Shown here: in pieces, positions 9,007-18,281 of the stretch | Layout: every line of letters starts with the position of its first letter | Position numbering within the stretch: position 1 is the stretch's first letter | Assembly: GCA_017557525.1 (NCBI GenBank) | Contig: JAFYYN010000138.1 | Coordinates: forward strand, 1 to 64,000 | Direction of reading: 5' to 3' | Source of the DNA: Lachnospiraceae bacterium | GTDB taxonomy: Bacteria > Bacillota > Clostridia > Lachnospirales > Lachnospiraceae | DNA: 64,000 nucleotides | The notes under the pieces: generated by a model | Told to the model about the DNA's origin: nothing | The model's input: the letters and a program-made list of their open reading frames with translations, nothing else | Databases searched by the model: none | Made by a program: the position numbers and the translations under genes

Positions 9007-11412
9007 TTACTCTGTAACCCCTTCCGTCTTCTTCATGACCGGATTTCCATCCTTATCATACAACGTCCATCCACCTGGCAGGGCATAGCCTTCAGGGTAC
9101 CCGTCTGCACCAACTTCCACCCTTTTACCCTTTTCATCATAAAGATAACGGTTGCCTTCATCGTCAAAATATACAGGTTTTCCTTCGCGGTCAAGCTCTG
9201 TATCATCGGATATATCCTCTGATAAGATTATCCTGCTGCCGTCCTCACCGATATAAATAAGTTTCCCTGAAAAACCGCTGGTTTCATCAATCCCTGTATA
9301 CATTCCTGTGTTTTCATCATAACCATCAGCACCTATACCGGTACTATTATCATCTGTATCATCATTCGGATAATCGTCATTATCTGATCCGCCCCATATA
9401 GGTATCCTGTTATCGGTATATGATTTAAACTCCTTATCTTCAAGCCCCTCATGTATCTTTGTCATATAATCCTGCCAGATATACCCGGGATAGGTGTTCC
9501 CCATAAGCTCCTTCATTTCTCTTGGATAATCATAGCCGACCCAGACAGCAGTGGTATAATAACCCGTGAAACCAACAAACCATCCGTCACGCTGATTTTC
9601 TGTGGTTCCTGTTTTACCTGCACAGGTTATCCCATCTATCGCAAGCTTCCTGCCTGTACCGGATGTCATAACAGTCTTTAAAACATCCGTCATTATCCTT
9701 GACGCATTTACTTCATAAATCCTCTTGCGGTCATTTTCGTTTCCATAACCGCCTGAAAGCAGCTCTCCGTCAGAATCTGTAATCCGTAAAATACAGGTGG
9801 GATCCCGGTAAAGACCATCATAATATATTGTCGCATATGCACTGGCCATCTCCAGGGCAGTTACACCATAGGTAAGACCTCCAAGAGATGCCGCAGGCAC
9901 ATAATCCTTTTGTACCAGGCTTCCGAAATTCATACGCTTAAGATAGTCCAGCCCTACTCTTGGAGTGAGCTCTTCAAAAATCTTCCAGGCAACTGTATTT
10001 TTTGACACGGAGACAGCGTATCTTAAGTCAATCTCACCGGAATAAACTCCACCGGAATTCCTTGGACCCCCCTCAAATTTTTCATCGATTACCTTAGTAT
10101 CCGGATAATAGCCCCTCTCAAAAATAGGCGTGTAAACAACAAGAGGCTTTATGGAGCTTCCAGGCTGTCTCGGACTCTGGAACGCCCGGTTTAATGTATA
10201 GCCCTCCTGTGTCTGCTGCCTGCCGCCTACCTCTGCAACCACATAACCCGTTTCGTTATCTATACATACAGCACTTGCCTGCAGAGCATAGACTCCATTT
10301 TCCTGCTTTTCGTCATATTCCGAAAGACCATCATCGATTGTCTGCTGTAAAAGTGCCTGTTTCTCAGGATTTATGGAGGTATATATCCTGTATCCTTTTG
10401 TATAGAGGCTCCTTTTTATCCTGTAATATTCTTCCTCGTACAAATCCTCATAAGCATCCTTATCTTCATCGGATGTAAAGTCATTTCGGAAGGTAAAACC
10501 TTCCTGCTTCATCAGCATTCTTACTGTGCAGTAATAGGTAAAGGTTTCAGCATAGTCCCTGATCTCACGGCTGCTGCTCTTAAGTACTATAGTTTCTGCT
10601 ATGGCTTCGTTATATTCATCCTTTGAGATATAACCGTTCTCCTGCATCTGCTTTAATACAGAGTCCCTACGTAATACAGCATTATCATATCTTTTCTTAG
10701 GATTGTAATCTGCAGGACTGTTCGGGATACCGCATATAAAAGCTGCCTCCGATAAAGAAAGTTCTCCGACAGGCTTTCCGAAATACCCGTAGCTTGCTGC
10801 CTGGAGCCCATAATATCCATTTGCGAAATAAATATTGTTCAGATAAAACTCCAGAATGTCCTTCTTGCTGTATTTTTTCTCTAAGTTGGCCGCAAGGAAT
10901 ATTTCCTTTACCTTTCTTTCTATTGTCTTTTCATTATTTAAATATATGGTTCTGGCTAGCTGCTGGGTGATGGTGCTTCCGCCCTGTCGTATTTCTCCTT
11001 CATTATCAAGATATGCCTTTGCGGCACGCAGTATCGCATAGACATCATAGCCAGCATGCTCGTAAAATTTTCTGTCCTCAGTAGCCAAAAGAGCATTGAT
11101 ACAATACTTGGGTATGGCATCATATTCGAGATAGTAAACATCCTTTTCACCTTTAAGTACCGACATAACGCTTCCGTCTGAAAAGTAGCAGATAGAGGTC
11201 TCACTTGCACGGAAATCGCTTCTCTCGGAAGTCGCGGCAATCTTCTCAGCCTCCCGTTTTAATTCAAGGATCCTTTTTCCGTATTTATTGTAAAAGATTA
11301 TTCCGAGTACTAAAACAGTGATAAAAAATAAAAGCAACAAAACAAGAAAGGTTTTTCTGATTATCCTTCCTGCTTTGCTCCTTTTCTTTTTTTCTGCTGA
11401 TTTTTTACCCAT
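9007..11412 (-). CDS. Class A penicillin-binding protein (PBP1A-type glycosyltransferase/transpeptidase)
   Basis: An 801-residue bifunctional peptidoglycan synthase. A basic N-terminus and one transmembrane helix (about 17-42) precede a GT51 glycosyltransferase domain (ATEDRKFYEHAGYD, GGSTITQQLARTIYL, KEIFLAANLEKKYSK). The transpeptidase domain follows, with SxxK in QPGSSIKPL, SxN in SVSKN and KTG in GKTGTTENQRDGW. After about residue 655 comes an Asp/Asn/Gly-rich linker and a tail of short YDExGxR / DKDGNP-like units, which may be a wall-binding or flexible extension. Length fits PBP1A of Clostridia. It polymerises lipid II and cross-links peptides outside the membrane. The next gene downstream has its own promoter. 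Confidence 0.95.
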   Translation of the reverse strand: MGKKSAEKKKRSKAGRIIRKTFLVLLLLFFITVLVLGIIFYNKYGKRILELKREAEKIAATSERSDFRASETSICYFSDGSVMSVLKGEKDVYYLEYDAIPKYCINALLATEDRKFYEHAGYDVYAILRAAKAYLDNEGEIRQGGSTITQQLARTIYLNNEKTIERKVKEIFLAANLEKKYSKKDILEFYLNNIYFANGYYGLQAASYGYFGKPVGELSLSEAAFICGIPNSPADYNPKKRYDNAVLRRDSVLKQMQENGYISKDEYNEAIAETIVLKSSSREIRDYAETFTYYCTVRMLMKQEGFTFRNDFTSDEDKDAYEDLYEEEYYRIKRSLYTKGYRIYTSINPEKQALLQQTIDDGLSEYDEKQENGVYALQASAVCIDNETGYVVAEVGGRQQTQEGYTLNRAFQSPRQPGSSIKPLVVYTPIFERGYYPDTKVIDEKFEGGPRNSGGVYSGEIDLRYAVSVSKNTVAWKIFEELTPRVGLDYLKRMNFGSLVQKDYVPAASLGGLTYGVTALEMASAYATIYYDGLYRDPTCILRITDSDGELLSGGYGNENDRKRIYEVNASRIMTDVLKTVMTSGTGRKLAIDGITCAGKTGTTENQRDGWFVGFTGYYTTAVWVGYDYPREMKELMGNTYPGYIWQDYMTKIHEGLEDKEFKSYTDNRIPIWGGSDNDDYPNDDTDDNSTGIGADGYDENTGMYTGIDETSGFSGKLIYIGEDGSRIILSEDISDDTELDREGKPVYFDDEGNRYLYDEKGKRVEVGADGYPEGYALPGGWTLYDKDGNPVMKKTEGVTE

Positions 11413-11540
11413 ATTATTATGTTACTTGCTATTTTTCCTATTTGCTCAATATACTCTTATATATTTCGTGTTAGATTTACGTCCCCGATTTTGGGTGTGC
11501 AGAGTCTTGCCACTTAAATGACCATCCCTATAATAACACA

Positions 11541-11586
11541 AAAAGCCCTATGAATAAAGCAATAAATGCATTTTCATAGGACTTTT
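11541..11586 (-). terminator. Terminator after the DUF1858 gene
   Basis: A long hairpin (AAGTCCTATGAA / TTCATAGGGCTT on the minus strand, one mismatch) followed by TTTTT, 19 bases after the stop of the DUF1858 gene. Confidence 0.75.
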
Positions 11587-11604
11587 CATCATGTCATTAT
11601 AATC

Positions 11605-11808
11605 TCATGCCTTGTTTTTCTCTAAGAAATCGTTGATCTCTTTCATAAGTTCATCAACATCAAGACCATGAACCATAGCTGCATCCTCAATTGATTCTGC
11701 CTGAGAAGCAGGGCAGCCTAAGCAATGCATACCTGCACTCAAAAGAACGGGGGCAACATCCGGAGCCTGCTTTAAAAGCTCACCGATAGTGATATCCTTT
11801 GTAATCAT
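11605..11808 (-). CDS. DUF1858 domain protein
   Basis: A 67-residue cytoplasmic protein of the DUF1858 family, recognisable by [16 protein letters not shown] followed by a [10 protein letters not shown] motif with two conserved cysteines. Such proteins stand alone or fused to hydrid-cluster/redox proteins; the cysteine pair suggests a redox or metal role, but the function is not known. The start is placed at the ATG at 11808 because a perfect GGAAGGAG Shine-Dalgarno lies just upstream; a longer frame starting 14 codons earlier would bury that site. It has its own promoter and terminator, so it is a single-gene unit. Confidence 0.9.
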   Translation of the reverse strand: MITKDITIGELLKQAPDVAPVLLSAGMHCLGCPASQAESIEDAAMVHGLDVDELMKEINDFLEKNKA

Positions 11809-11841
11809 TATAATCTCCTTCCTTTCATTCAAATTGAATCT

Positions 11842-11870
11842 ATAATACACGAAAGTATCGGATATGTCAA
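11842..11870 (-). promoter_or_regulatory. Promoter of the DUF1858 gene
   Basis: Minus-strand TTGACA (11865-11870) and TATTAT (11842-11847) with a 17-base spacer, about 35 bases upstream of the start codon. Near-consensus vegetative promoter. Confidence 0.85.
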
Positions 11871-11884
11871 ATTAATAAATTATT

Positions 11885-11923
11885 AAAGCCGTCGGTGTAC
11901 TCATATTCGAGACCGACGGCTTA
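11885..11923 (-). terminator. Terminator after the FKBP-type foldase gene
   Basis: Stem AAGCCGTCGGT / ACCGACGGCTT-like (minus strand) with an 11-15 base loop, followed by T-rich sequence, directly after the stop codon at 11929. Confidence 0.8.
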
Positions 11924-11928
11924 TTTAA

Positions 11929-13149
11929 TTACTGGTTAACGGTAACCTTACCTCTTACGAAATCCATAACCTTTTCAAAGAGATAGCTCTGTACTACATA
12001 ACCCTGGCCATAATTAGTAAGCTGGGTATTGAAGTTTTCTTCTGTACCGCCCTCAGAAATGTAGTAATTACGTGCATCATCCACATTGGCGGTAATTCCT
12101 TCTGCCTCGGCAATTGCCTGACATGAAAGAGCAAATTTCATATCCCCTGATACTGTCTCTTCAAGTGACTCATCAAATTCTTCCTCGGTCTTAGAATATG
12201 ACTTTGTCAGATAATCCTCAAAAGATGAGTACATCTGGGTTCCGTAGTACTGTGAGTACAGTGAATTCATATAATTATAATAGTACTCTTCCTGTGCTTT
12301 GTAATTGCCCTTCGTAACCTTTAAGTAATCGGAAGGATATGACTTAACAGTACAGTTGTCTATCAGATAGTTTCTGATATAAGTTGTAAGATTGCTCTTG
12401 TAGTTTTTATCCTTCAGGTATTTACGATATCCATCTGCGGTATCGGCATAATCTGAAAGGTGCTCTTTAACAAATTCGTCTGTAAACTCAGGTGTAACAT
12501 AAATACCCTTAAGAGTTACTGTAAATACGGCATCTTTTCCAGCTATATCGGGATTGCTGGAATACTCCTCCGGGAAAGTAACCTCAACATCAAAGGTTTC
12601 TCCAACGCTGTGTCCAACAATCTGTTCCTCGAAGTCGTCTATAAATGTGTTGGAACCTAATACGTGATCATCATCTGTTGCTGATCCGCCATCAAATGCA
12701 ACTCCGTCAATCTTTCCGGTGTAATCGAGCCTTACCTTGTCTCCATCTTTTGCAGTAAGACCTTCTGTAGTTTCGAGTGTCTGATTCTGGCTTAAGATGC
12801 TTGAAATATCTGATTCAACCTTATCATCAGAATACTCTATTTCAGAAAGATTTACCGATATATTGTTATAATCAGCTACGGTTATGTAATCGGACGCTTT
12901 AACGCCCTTTATCATACCATTGTCAGTCAGTTCTCCGGAATAGTTGCTTTCGGCTACAACCTGCTTGGACTTCTTTATCTGATCTTTAACAACCAGAAAG
13001 ACTATAAGCCCGACAATTGCAAGTATTATTACCACAGCAGCAACCTTACCAAGCACGGCGTTGCGTTTTTGCCTGGCAATTTCCTTTTTTCTTGCGATTT
13101 TTCTCTGCTTACTGAGACTCATCTCAGTTTCAGAATTTTCTTTACTCAT
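11929..13149 (-). CDS. Membrane-anchored trigger-factor-like FKBP-type peptidyl-prolyl isomerase
   Basis: A 406-residue protein with a Lys/Arg-rich cytoplasmic start, one transmembrane helix (about 33-55) and an extracytoplasmic portion. Residues about 120-215 form an FKBP/trigger-factor PPIase domain (GDKVRLDYTGKIDGVAFDGG, FEEQIVGHSVGETFDVEVTFPEEY, AVFTVTLKGI). It is followed by a helical trigger-factor C-terminal-like region. The expected role is folding of proteins emerging from Sec outside the membrane. The 1056-residue neighbour ends with a related module, so this locus holds two secreted trigger-factor relatives. It has its own promoter and terminator. There is no lipobox, so it is anchored by the helix and not by lipid. 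Confidence 0.88.
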   Translation of the reverse strand: MSKENSETEMSLSKQRKIARKKEIARQKRNAVLGKVAAVVIILAIVGLIVFLVVKDQIKKSKQVVAESNYSGELTDNGMIKGVKASDYITVADYNNISVNLSEIEYSDDKVESDISSILSQNQTLETTEGLTAKDGDKVRLDYTGKIDGVAFDGGSATDDDHVLGSNTFIDDFEEQIVGHSVGETFDVEVTFPEEYSSNPDIAGKDAVFTVTLKGIYVTPEFTDEFVKEHLSDYADTADGYRKYLKDKNYKSNLTTYIRNYLIDNCTVKSYPSDYLKVTKGNYKAQEEYYYNYMNSLYSQYYGTQMYSSFEDYLTKSYSKTEEEFDESLEETVSGDMKFALSCQAIAEAEGITANVDDARNYYISEGGTEENFNTQLTNYGQGYVVQSYLFEKVMDFVRGKVTVNQ

Positions 13150-13207
13150 TTCTCTTTCCCTCCAAAGTTCGTGTTATGTCATATGGATAATACCATGTCC
13201 GAATAAC

Positions 13208-13237
13208 AATATAGCATAATCGTGAAAACTTTGTGAA
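13208..13237 (-). promoter_or_regulatory. Promoter of the FKBP-type foldase gene
   Basis: Minus-strand TTCACA (13232-13237), 18-base spacer, then TATATT (13208-13213) with an extended -10 TGC immediately before it. Confidence 0.6.
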
Positions 13238-13252
13238 AAAGATATGATTATT

Positions 13253-13921
13253 TTACAACATGAAGCTAATCTTATCATATATTTTCTTGAAATCTATCTT
13301 ACACTTGCCTTCCCAGATGTTTACAGGGATTTCATCGCTAAAAGTATATTCTGTTGGGGTATCGGACTTTGCAAAATAGTAAACAAGCACTTTTCGACTG
13401 TCCGGCATGATTATCCAATATTCATGTACGCCAGCGTTTTTGTATTTTATAAGTTTGCGTACCATATCATTATACCAGTTTGAAGGAGAAAGTACTTCTA
13501 TGACAAAGTCGGGCGCACCTACCAGACGGGCTTTATTGAACTTGTCCCTGTCACATACTACGATAATATCAGGCTGTACCATAGTTTTATCATCTTTGTC
13601 GAGCTGAACATCGGTTGGAGCCATCAGGGTAATGCATTTTCCATTATTAGCGTTGGTGTGATTTTTTAACACATTAAATATTTCGGCTATAATACCTTGA
13701 TGGGCTATGGTAGGAGCGGCCATATCATAAAAGACTCCATCGATAAGCTCGACTCGGGTTCCTTCCGGGAGCTTTAGGTAATCTTCGATGGTATTATCTC
13801 CTAAACCATTACTGTTTAACGCACTTGTCCCTTCGCTTTCATATTCCGCGAAACCTTCATTTACTATATTAATTTCAGTTTCTTGGTTTTCATCTTTGAA
13901 AATACCATCTTCTTCAATCAT
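13253..13921 (-). CDS. Uma2-family (DUF820) putative nuclease
   Basis: A 222-residue protein. Residues about 1-45 are an acidic leader; the rest matches the Uma2/DUF820 family of PD-(D/E)xK-fold proteins: PTIAHQGIIAEIFNVL, the QPDIIVV aspartate, APDFVIEVLSPSN with the acidic residue, then the lysine in RKLIKYKNAGVHEYWI. The fold is that of restriction-type endonucleases, but no cellular substrate has been established for this family. Single gene, no partner methyltransferase or toxin/antitoxin-like neighbour. The family is greatly expanded in cyanobacteria and appears sporadically in Clostridia, suggesting horizontal acquisition. Confidence 0.88.
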   Translation of the reverse strand: MIEEDGIFKDENQETEINIVNEGFAEYESEGTSALNSNGLGDNTIEDYLKLPEGTRVELIDGVFYDMAAPTIAHQGIIAEIFNVLKNHTNANNGKCITLMAPTDVQLDKDDKTMVQPDIIVVCDRDKFNKARLVGAPDFVIEVLSPSNWYNDMVRKLIKYKNAGVHEYWIIMPDSRKVLVYYFAKSDTPTEYTFSDEIPVNIWEGKCKIDFKKIYDKISFML

Positions 13922-14091
13922 ATATTAATACCTCGTTATTAAGTTGTAGTTATAGGTACTTTTTTGGGGGATTGGATGCCTAATGAGAAAATATATCGCG
14001 AAAATTTTTGATGATTGAATAGTTTCCATGTGATGAAAGTATAACACTTAAAACGAGAAATGTAAAGAGAAAATTTTCGGGGACTTTACCC

Positions 14092-14144
14092 AAAAAAATA
14101 CAGTCGTCGTGAACTCAAATTTGAGTATACCAACAACTGTATTA
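14092..14144 (-). terminator. Terminator after the double-AAA protein gene
   Basis: On the minus strand AATACAGT..ACTGTATT pairs across a 37-base loop that itself contains the perfect palindrome ACTCAAATTTGAGT (14113-14126); a run of seven T follows. It sits 20 bases after the stop codon at 14165. Confidence 0.7.
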
Positions 14145-14164
14145 TATTTTTATAAGACTAACTA

Positions 14165-16483
14165 TTATTTCTCATCACTCATTACATCATTCAGGTCAAA
14201 ATCCTGTGACATAAGAACCGAGAGCTCTGCATCGGGCTCAGCCACGAGCCTCTTCGACTGGTTAAGTATCGCCTCTTCTATCTTGTTACGTGCCAGACGG
14301 CCGTTACCTGCATCTGCAGCGCGTACCATCTGTACGGCGTTAAAATATGTTACAAGCGAAGGATCAGCACCCTCATCTATCGTGTAGCCCTTTGACTTAG
14401 CGATGCACTTGGAAATCTCAAGCAACTCCTCACCGGTATAGTCCGGGAAGTTAATCACATTCGGGAAACGGGACTTAAGTCCTGAGTTAGATGTCAGGAA
14501 CTCCTGCATCTCGTTGGAATAACCGGCAAGTATAACTATCAGGTTTTCCCTGTTATCCTCAATACCCTTAACCAGTGTATCAATAGCCTCTAAGCCAAAA
14601 CTGTCATCCTTACCCCTGTAAAGGCTGTAAGCCTCATCTATAAAGAGGACTCCGCCAATCGCAGATGAAATAACCTGATTGGTTAGCGGTGCAGTATGAC
14701 CAACATAACGGCCAACCAGATCCGCTCTTGAAACCTCAACCAGCTGCCCGCCGGTAAGCACTCCGATAGCCTTAAGATACTTGCTGATGATACGGGCAAT
14801 TGTAGTCTTTCCTGTTCCGGGACTTCCTGTAAATATCATGTGCTTGCTTACTTCGCTGGTCTTTAAGCCTTCTTCCTGCCTGCGCTTCTGTACCTTGTAG
14901 TACTCCTCGAGACTGAATACATACTCCTTGACCTTTGCCAGACCAACAATGGCATCCATTTCCTTCTTTATCTCTTCTATCTCTCCGCGGAAGCCTTCCG
15001 GAAGAAGTGCCGAAAGGTCAATAAGCTCTTCCTTGTACTTTGCGTTTATCCTGCCATCGGCCACTCCGAGCTTTAACCCCGCATCCTTAGGGTAATCACC
15101 CTCGAGCTTTGCCTGTGCCAGCGCCTGGAGCACTGAATCATAGAAGCCCTGGACTGCTTTAAGACCTCCCTGCTTCTCAGACCTTGATACGCTGTAATCT
15201 AAGAAACCCTCATCAAAATCAAGCTTAAAGAAAAACCTGTCAGCAGCCTTTGTCTTTAATTCATTAAGCTCACCCTCTGCGATCTTCCTGATCGCATCCG
15301 CCTCAAGCTCCTTTGTTGTGCAGACATCCCCAAGTGCATTGATGAAAGGTGCACCCATTATGCCTGCTGCCTTATCAAGCGTCTTTTCGGTAATGAATAT
15401 CAGATATTTCCCGGTAGCGGTAAATGCGCTTACTGCCTCGCTTGCCAATGAATTCTGTACATTTACAAGCTGACCCTTCTGGAATATATAACGCTCAGAA
15501 AGCTGGAACCTACCGTCAATTACAAGTGACGCAATATGTGAAAGGAATGAAGGATGGCAATTCTCGAAATTCTCAAAAAGCACGATCCTTGAATTACATG
15601 AAAGCGCTGAGAAAATATCCTGCAGGAAAAGCTTTTCCATGGAAGCGTCCGTATAAAGACCAAGATCAAGCACTCTTATGTCAGCATTGCGGAGGATCCC
15701 TCTCTTATTTAATTCCTTGGCTATCTCAGTTAATGCGAAATGCTTTCCGGTGTCCTTCTTGCCGGTAAGCAGTATCGTATTTAATGCCTTAGGATTCTCA
15801 GGTGGCATAACAAGAGGACGTTTAAAGGCTATAACAAGCTTTTTAACAAATTCCTCCTGCCCGAAAACAGTCTTATCTATCTCATCGGCAAGCCCTGTAA
15901 ATTTCTCGAGGTTTGCCTCTCTGGCTGCAGCAAGTTCTTTTTCACTACTCTGAGCCTGCTGTGCATTATACCCCTGTGTGCTGTCATAGCCGCCAAGAGA
16001 ACTTGCTCCAGCCTGACCGCTCACATCTATTGCCCCAAGGTTACCAGAGCTTCCGCCGGCTCCCGAAACACCTGTGCTACCGGTATTTCCCGCATCAAGC
16101 CCGAAATCCTTCATCCAAGAATTATCTACCTGCGGCTCAATACCAAAATCTTCCTTTAAGGAATTGGTGTAACTATCCAGAGCCTGGTTAAGCTTTTGCT
16201 GGTTTTCCATCAGCTGCTGGCGTACAGCTTCGTTTTTCGCCTCAGCCTCCTGCTTTCTCTTGTTGTCAGACTCTACAAGAGAGCTCAGCTCCTGATTTGC
16301 CTTTCTGTACATACTGGTAAGGTCAGCCATGCTGGTAGTTGAAGGCATACCCCTGCCGGTAAGCTTTGCCAGGTTGTCCATCAGAGTACCGCCGTTTCTC
16401 TTCTGCATTTTTCTGGCTCTGTCTATCTCATCCGCAGTATAATTACTTCTGTTTCCGGAACTGCTTAAAATATCGTCTTTCAT
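14165..16483 (-). CDS. Double-AAA ATPase (CbbX/SpoVK-like C-terminal domain)
   Basis: A 772-residue soluble protein. Residues 1-110 are helical and charged; 115-180 are a Gly/Ser/Gln linker. A first AAA-like domain (about 200-460) looks degenerate: its P-loop is GKKDTGKH at 241-248 and the Walker B place reads VLFENFE. The second AAA domain (about 505-772) is intact: P-loop GSPGTGKT at 553-560, Walker B VLFIDEAYSLYRG, then the sensor regions, matching the CbbX/SpoVK/EccA class of hexameric remodellers. The probable role is ATP-driven protein remodelling; the partner is unknown. An SCP2-like gene lies 76 bases upstream and may be co-transcribed, which is the only contextual hint. Confidence 0.85.
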   Translation of the reverse strand: MKDDILSSSGNRSNYTADEIDRARKMQKRNGGTLMDNLAKLTGRGMPSTTSMADLTSMYRKANQELSSLVESDNKRKQEAEAKNEAVRQQLMENQQKLNQALDSYTNSLKEDFGIEPQVDNSWMKDFGLDAGNTGSTGVSGAGGSSGNLGAIDVSGQAGASSLGGYDSTQGYNAQQAQSSEKELAAAREANLEKFTGLADEIDKTVFGQEEFVKKLVIAFKRPLVMPPENPKALNTILLTGKKDTGKHFALTEIAKELNKRGILRNADIRVLDLGLYTDASMEKLFLQDIFSALSCNSRIVLFENFENCHPSFLSHIASLVIDGRFQLSERYIFQKGQLVNVQNSLASEAVSAFTATGKYLIFITEKTLDKAAGIMGAPFINALGDVCTTKELEADAIRKIAEGELNELKTKAADRFFFKLDFDEGFLDYSVSRSEKQGGLKAVQGFYDSVLQALAQAKLEGDYPKDAGLKLGVADGRINAKYKEELIDLSALLPEGFRGEIEEIKKEMDAIVGLAKVKEYVFSLEEYYKVQKRRQEEGLKTSEVSKHMIFTGSPGTGKTTIARIISKYLKAIGVLTGGQLVEVSRADLVGRYVGHTAPLTNQVISSAIGGVLFIDEAYSLYRGKDDSFGLEAIDTLVKGIEDNRENLIVILAGYSNEMQEFLTSNSGLKSRFPNVINFPDYTGEELLEISKCIAKSKGYTIDEGADPSLVTYFNAVQMVRAADAGNGRLARNKIEEAILNQSKRLVAEPDAELSVLMSQDFDLNDVMSDEK

Positions 16484-16559
16484 TTATCCTGTTTTCCTCT
16501 GTTTAAAAATTTCCGTTCATAACCCGGATGGCATCACCATCATAAAAGCTTTAACATAA

Positions 16560-16895
16560 TTATTTCAGATAGGAAAGCTTTATGTTCCCAAGGCACAGCT
16601 CGAGCTTGCGTACATCTCCCTCAAATCTGAATTTTCCGCTCTCGATGCAGCTCCTCAAAGTACACTTTTTATGGCATACATCCGAAAGTACCTTGGCGGT
16701 AGTTGTAATAAGACCATCCCTGTCGTAGTAGTCGTAGGGCTCGATAACACACTGCCTGTCCGCTACCTCAAAATAAAAGATGCCCGCACCCTCGCCCTCA
16801 ACATTAACCTGAAAAGCGATATGCTCATAAATGTTCCTGCCGTCGGCATTTTCAAACACTTTTCTGACCATCTCAACTACTTGCTCATATGTCAT
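16560..16895 (-). CDS. SCP2-like lipid-carrier domain protein
   Basis: A 111-residue protein made of a single SCP2 (sterol carrier)-type fold: IAFQVNVEGEGAGIFYFEV, then ADRQCVIEPYDYYD and the typical closing GKFRFEGDVRKLELCLG. Such domains bind lipids or other hydrophobic ligands in a tunnel. It is cytoplasmic, with no signal peptide. It lies directly upstream of the double-AAA gene in the same direction; whether the two work together is unknown. Confidence 0.75.
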   Translation of the reverse strand: MTYEQVVEMVRKVFENADGRNIYEHIAFQVNVEGEGAGIFYFEVADRQCVIEPYDYYDRDGLITTTAKVLSDVCHKKCTLRSCIESGKFRFEGDVRKLELCLGNIKLSYLK

Positions 16896-17034
16896 AGTAT
16901 CGCCCCCTTGCTCCGGTTTTTTCTCATTGCCAGTTTTCGTTCACTAATCACTTCCTAAAGTGCAAACTAACTCAATGTTATTGTACCATACATTTTCGAA
17001 AATTTCAAAACATTTTTTCAAAGCCTTGAAATTA

Positions 17035-17063
17035 TTGCATATCTACACGATGAATGCTATAAT
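17035..17063 (+). promoter_or_regulatory. Promoter of alr
   Basis: A perfect extended -10 element (TGCTATAAT, -10 hexamer 17058-17063) with a weak -35 TTGCAT at 17035-17040, spacer 17 bases. Confidence 0.65.
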
Positions 17064-17101
17064 AAACGGCAGAAATATTTTCTTGTTTTGGAGGATGAAA
17101 C

Positions 17102-18271
17102 ATGGAGTCCACATTAAGGAGAACCTGGGCAGAGATAAATCTTGATGCATTGAAATTTAATTACAAAACTATCAGGGAAAAGATAGGAAAGGACGTAAAG
17201 TTCCTTGGTGTAGTAAAGGCCGATGCATACGGGCACGGTGCGATACTTACCGCTAAAACCCTTGAAGAAGAAGGTGCTGACTACCTGGCAGTAAGCTCAA
17301 TAGACGAGGCTATGGAGCTGAGATTAAACGGTATAAAAATGCCCATCCTGATCCTCGGTCACACCCCCAGGGAACAGGTTGACCGCCTCATAGAATACAA
17401 TATTACCCAGGCCGTTACCTGCAAGGCAAAGGCTGTCGAATATTCAGAAGAAGCAACCAAACTTGGGAAAACTTTAAAGATCCATATCAAGGTTGATACG
17501 GGTATGTCCCGTTTAGGCTATCTCTGCGACGGAGATTTCTTTGAGACCGGTGTCAACGGCATCTTAGAAGCCATTAATATGCCCGGGCTCGATGCAGAAG
17601 GTATCTTTACTCATTTCGCGGTATCCGATGAACCCGGTGAGGAATGCAAAGCTTACACCGAGCACCAGTTCAAGCTCTTTACTGATGTTATCAACCATGT
17701 GGAATATATGTGGGGAAAGAAATTTAAGTTAAAGCACTGCGCAAATACCGGAGCAGTTTCAGAATATCACGAAACCTATCTCGATATGGTGCGTCCAGGT
17801 CTACTGCTTTACGGCTACGGAGAATTTGCAAACAAGATGGGCCTTAAGCCCGTGATGAGCCTTAAAACCGTCATCAGTACCATAAAGACCTACCCTGCAG
17901 GCACAGCCATCAGCTATGGCGGTATATATAAAACCGACAGGACTACCCGTGTCGGTGTCCTTCCTTACGGATATGCGGACGGCTTTTTCAGAGCCCTTTC
18001 CAACAAATGCACTCTCATGACCACAGCAGGACCTGCAAAACAGCTTGGTAAAATCTGCATGGATATGTGCATGATAGATGTTTCAAATATGCAGGGAGTC
18101 GGAGTTGGTTCCGAAATCGAGATCTTTGGCGAGAAAAACCCGATAGAAAAAATAGCAGAAATTGCCGGTACTATCCCCTACGAGCTCACCTGCGCCGTAA
18201 GCAAGAGAGTGCCTAGGAGCTATTATAAAAATGGGGAGTTGATAGAAAAAGAGCTGTTGCTGAGGATGTAG
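17102..18271 (+). CDS. alr: Alanine racemase
   Basis: A 389-residue PLP enzyme that interconverts L- and D-alanine to supply D-Ala for peptidoglycan. The PLP-binding lysine is K39 in VVKADAYGHG; the C-terminal beta domain carries the catalytic tyrosine in AISYGGIY, and MDMCMIDVS and PYELTCAVSKRVPR close the protein. Length is normal. The start is the ATG at 17102, preceded by a TTGGAGG Shine-Dalgarno. It has its own promoter and is convergent with the next gene, separated by only about 10 bases holding part of a palindromic repeat. Confidence 0.97.
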   Translation: MESTLRRTWAEINLDALKFNYKTIREKIGKDVKFLGVVKADAYGHGAILTAKTLEEEGADYLAVSSIDEAMELRLNGIKMPILILGHTPREQVDRLIEYNITQAVTCKAKAVEYSEEATKLGKTLKIHIKVDTGMSRLGYLCDGDFFETGVNGILEAINMPGLDAEGIFTHFAVSDEPGEECKAYTEHQFKLFTDVINHVEYMWGKKFKLKHCANTGAVSEYHETYLDMVRPGLLLYGYGEFANKMGLKPVMSLKTVISTIKTYPAGTAISYGGIYKTDRTTRVGVLPYGYADGFFRALSNKCTLMTTAGPAKQLGKICMDMCMIDVSNMQGVGVGSEIEIFGEKNPIEKIAEIAGTIPYELTCAVSKRVPRSYYKNGELIEKELLLRM

Positions 18272-18281
18272 AAAGCTTTGA

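Noticed and set aside
13253-13921. Restriction-modification or toxin-antitoxin system around the Uma2 protein
   Set aside because: No methyltransferase, specificity or antitoxin gene lies beside it; the neighbours are a foldase and an AAA protein.
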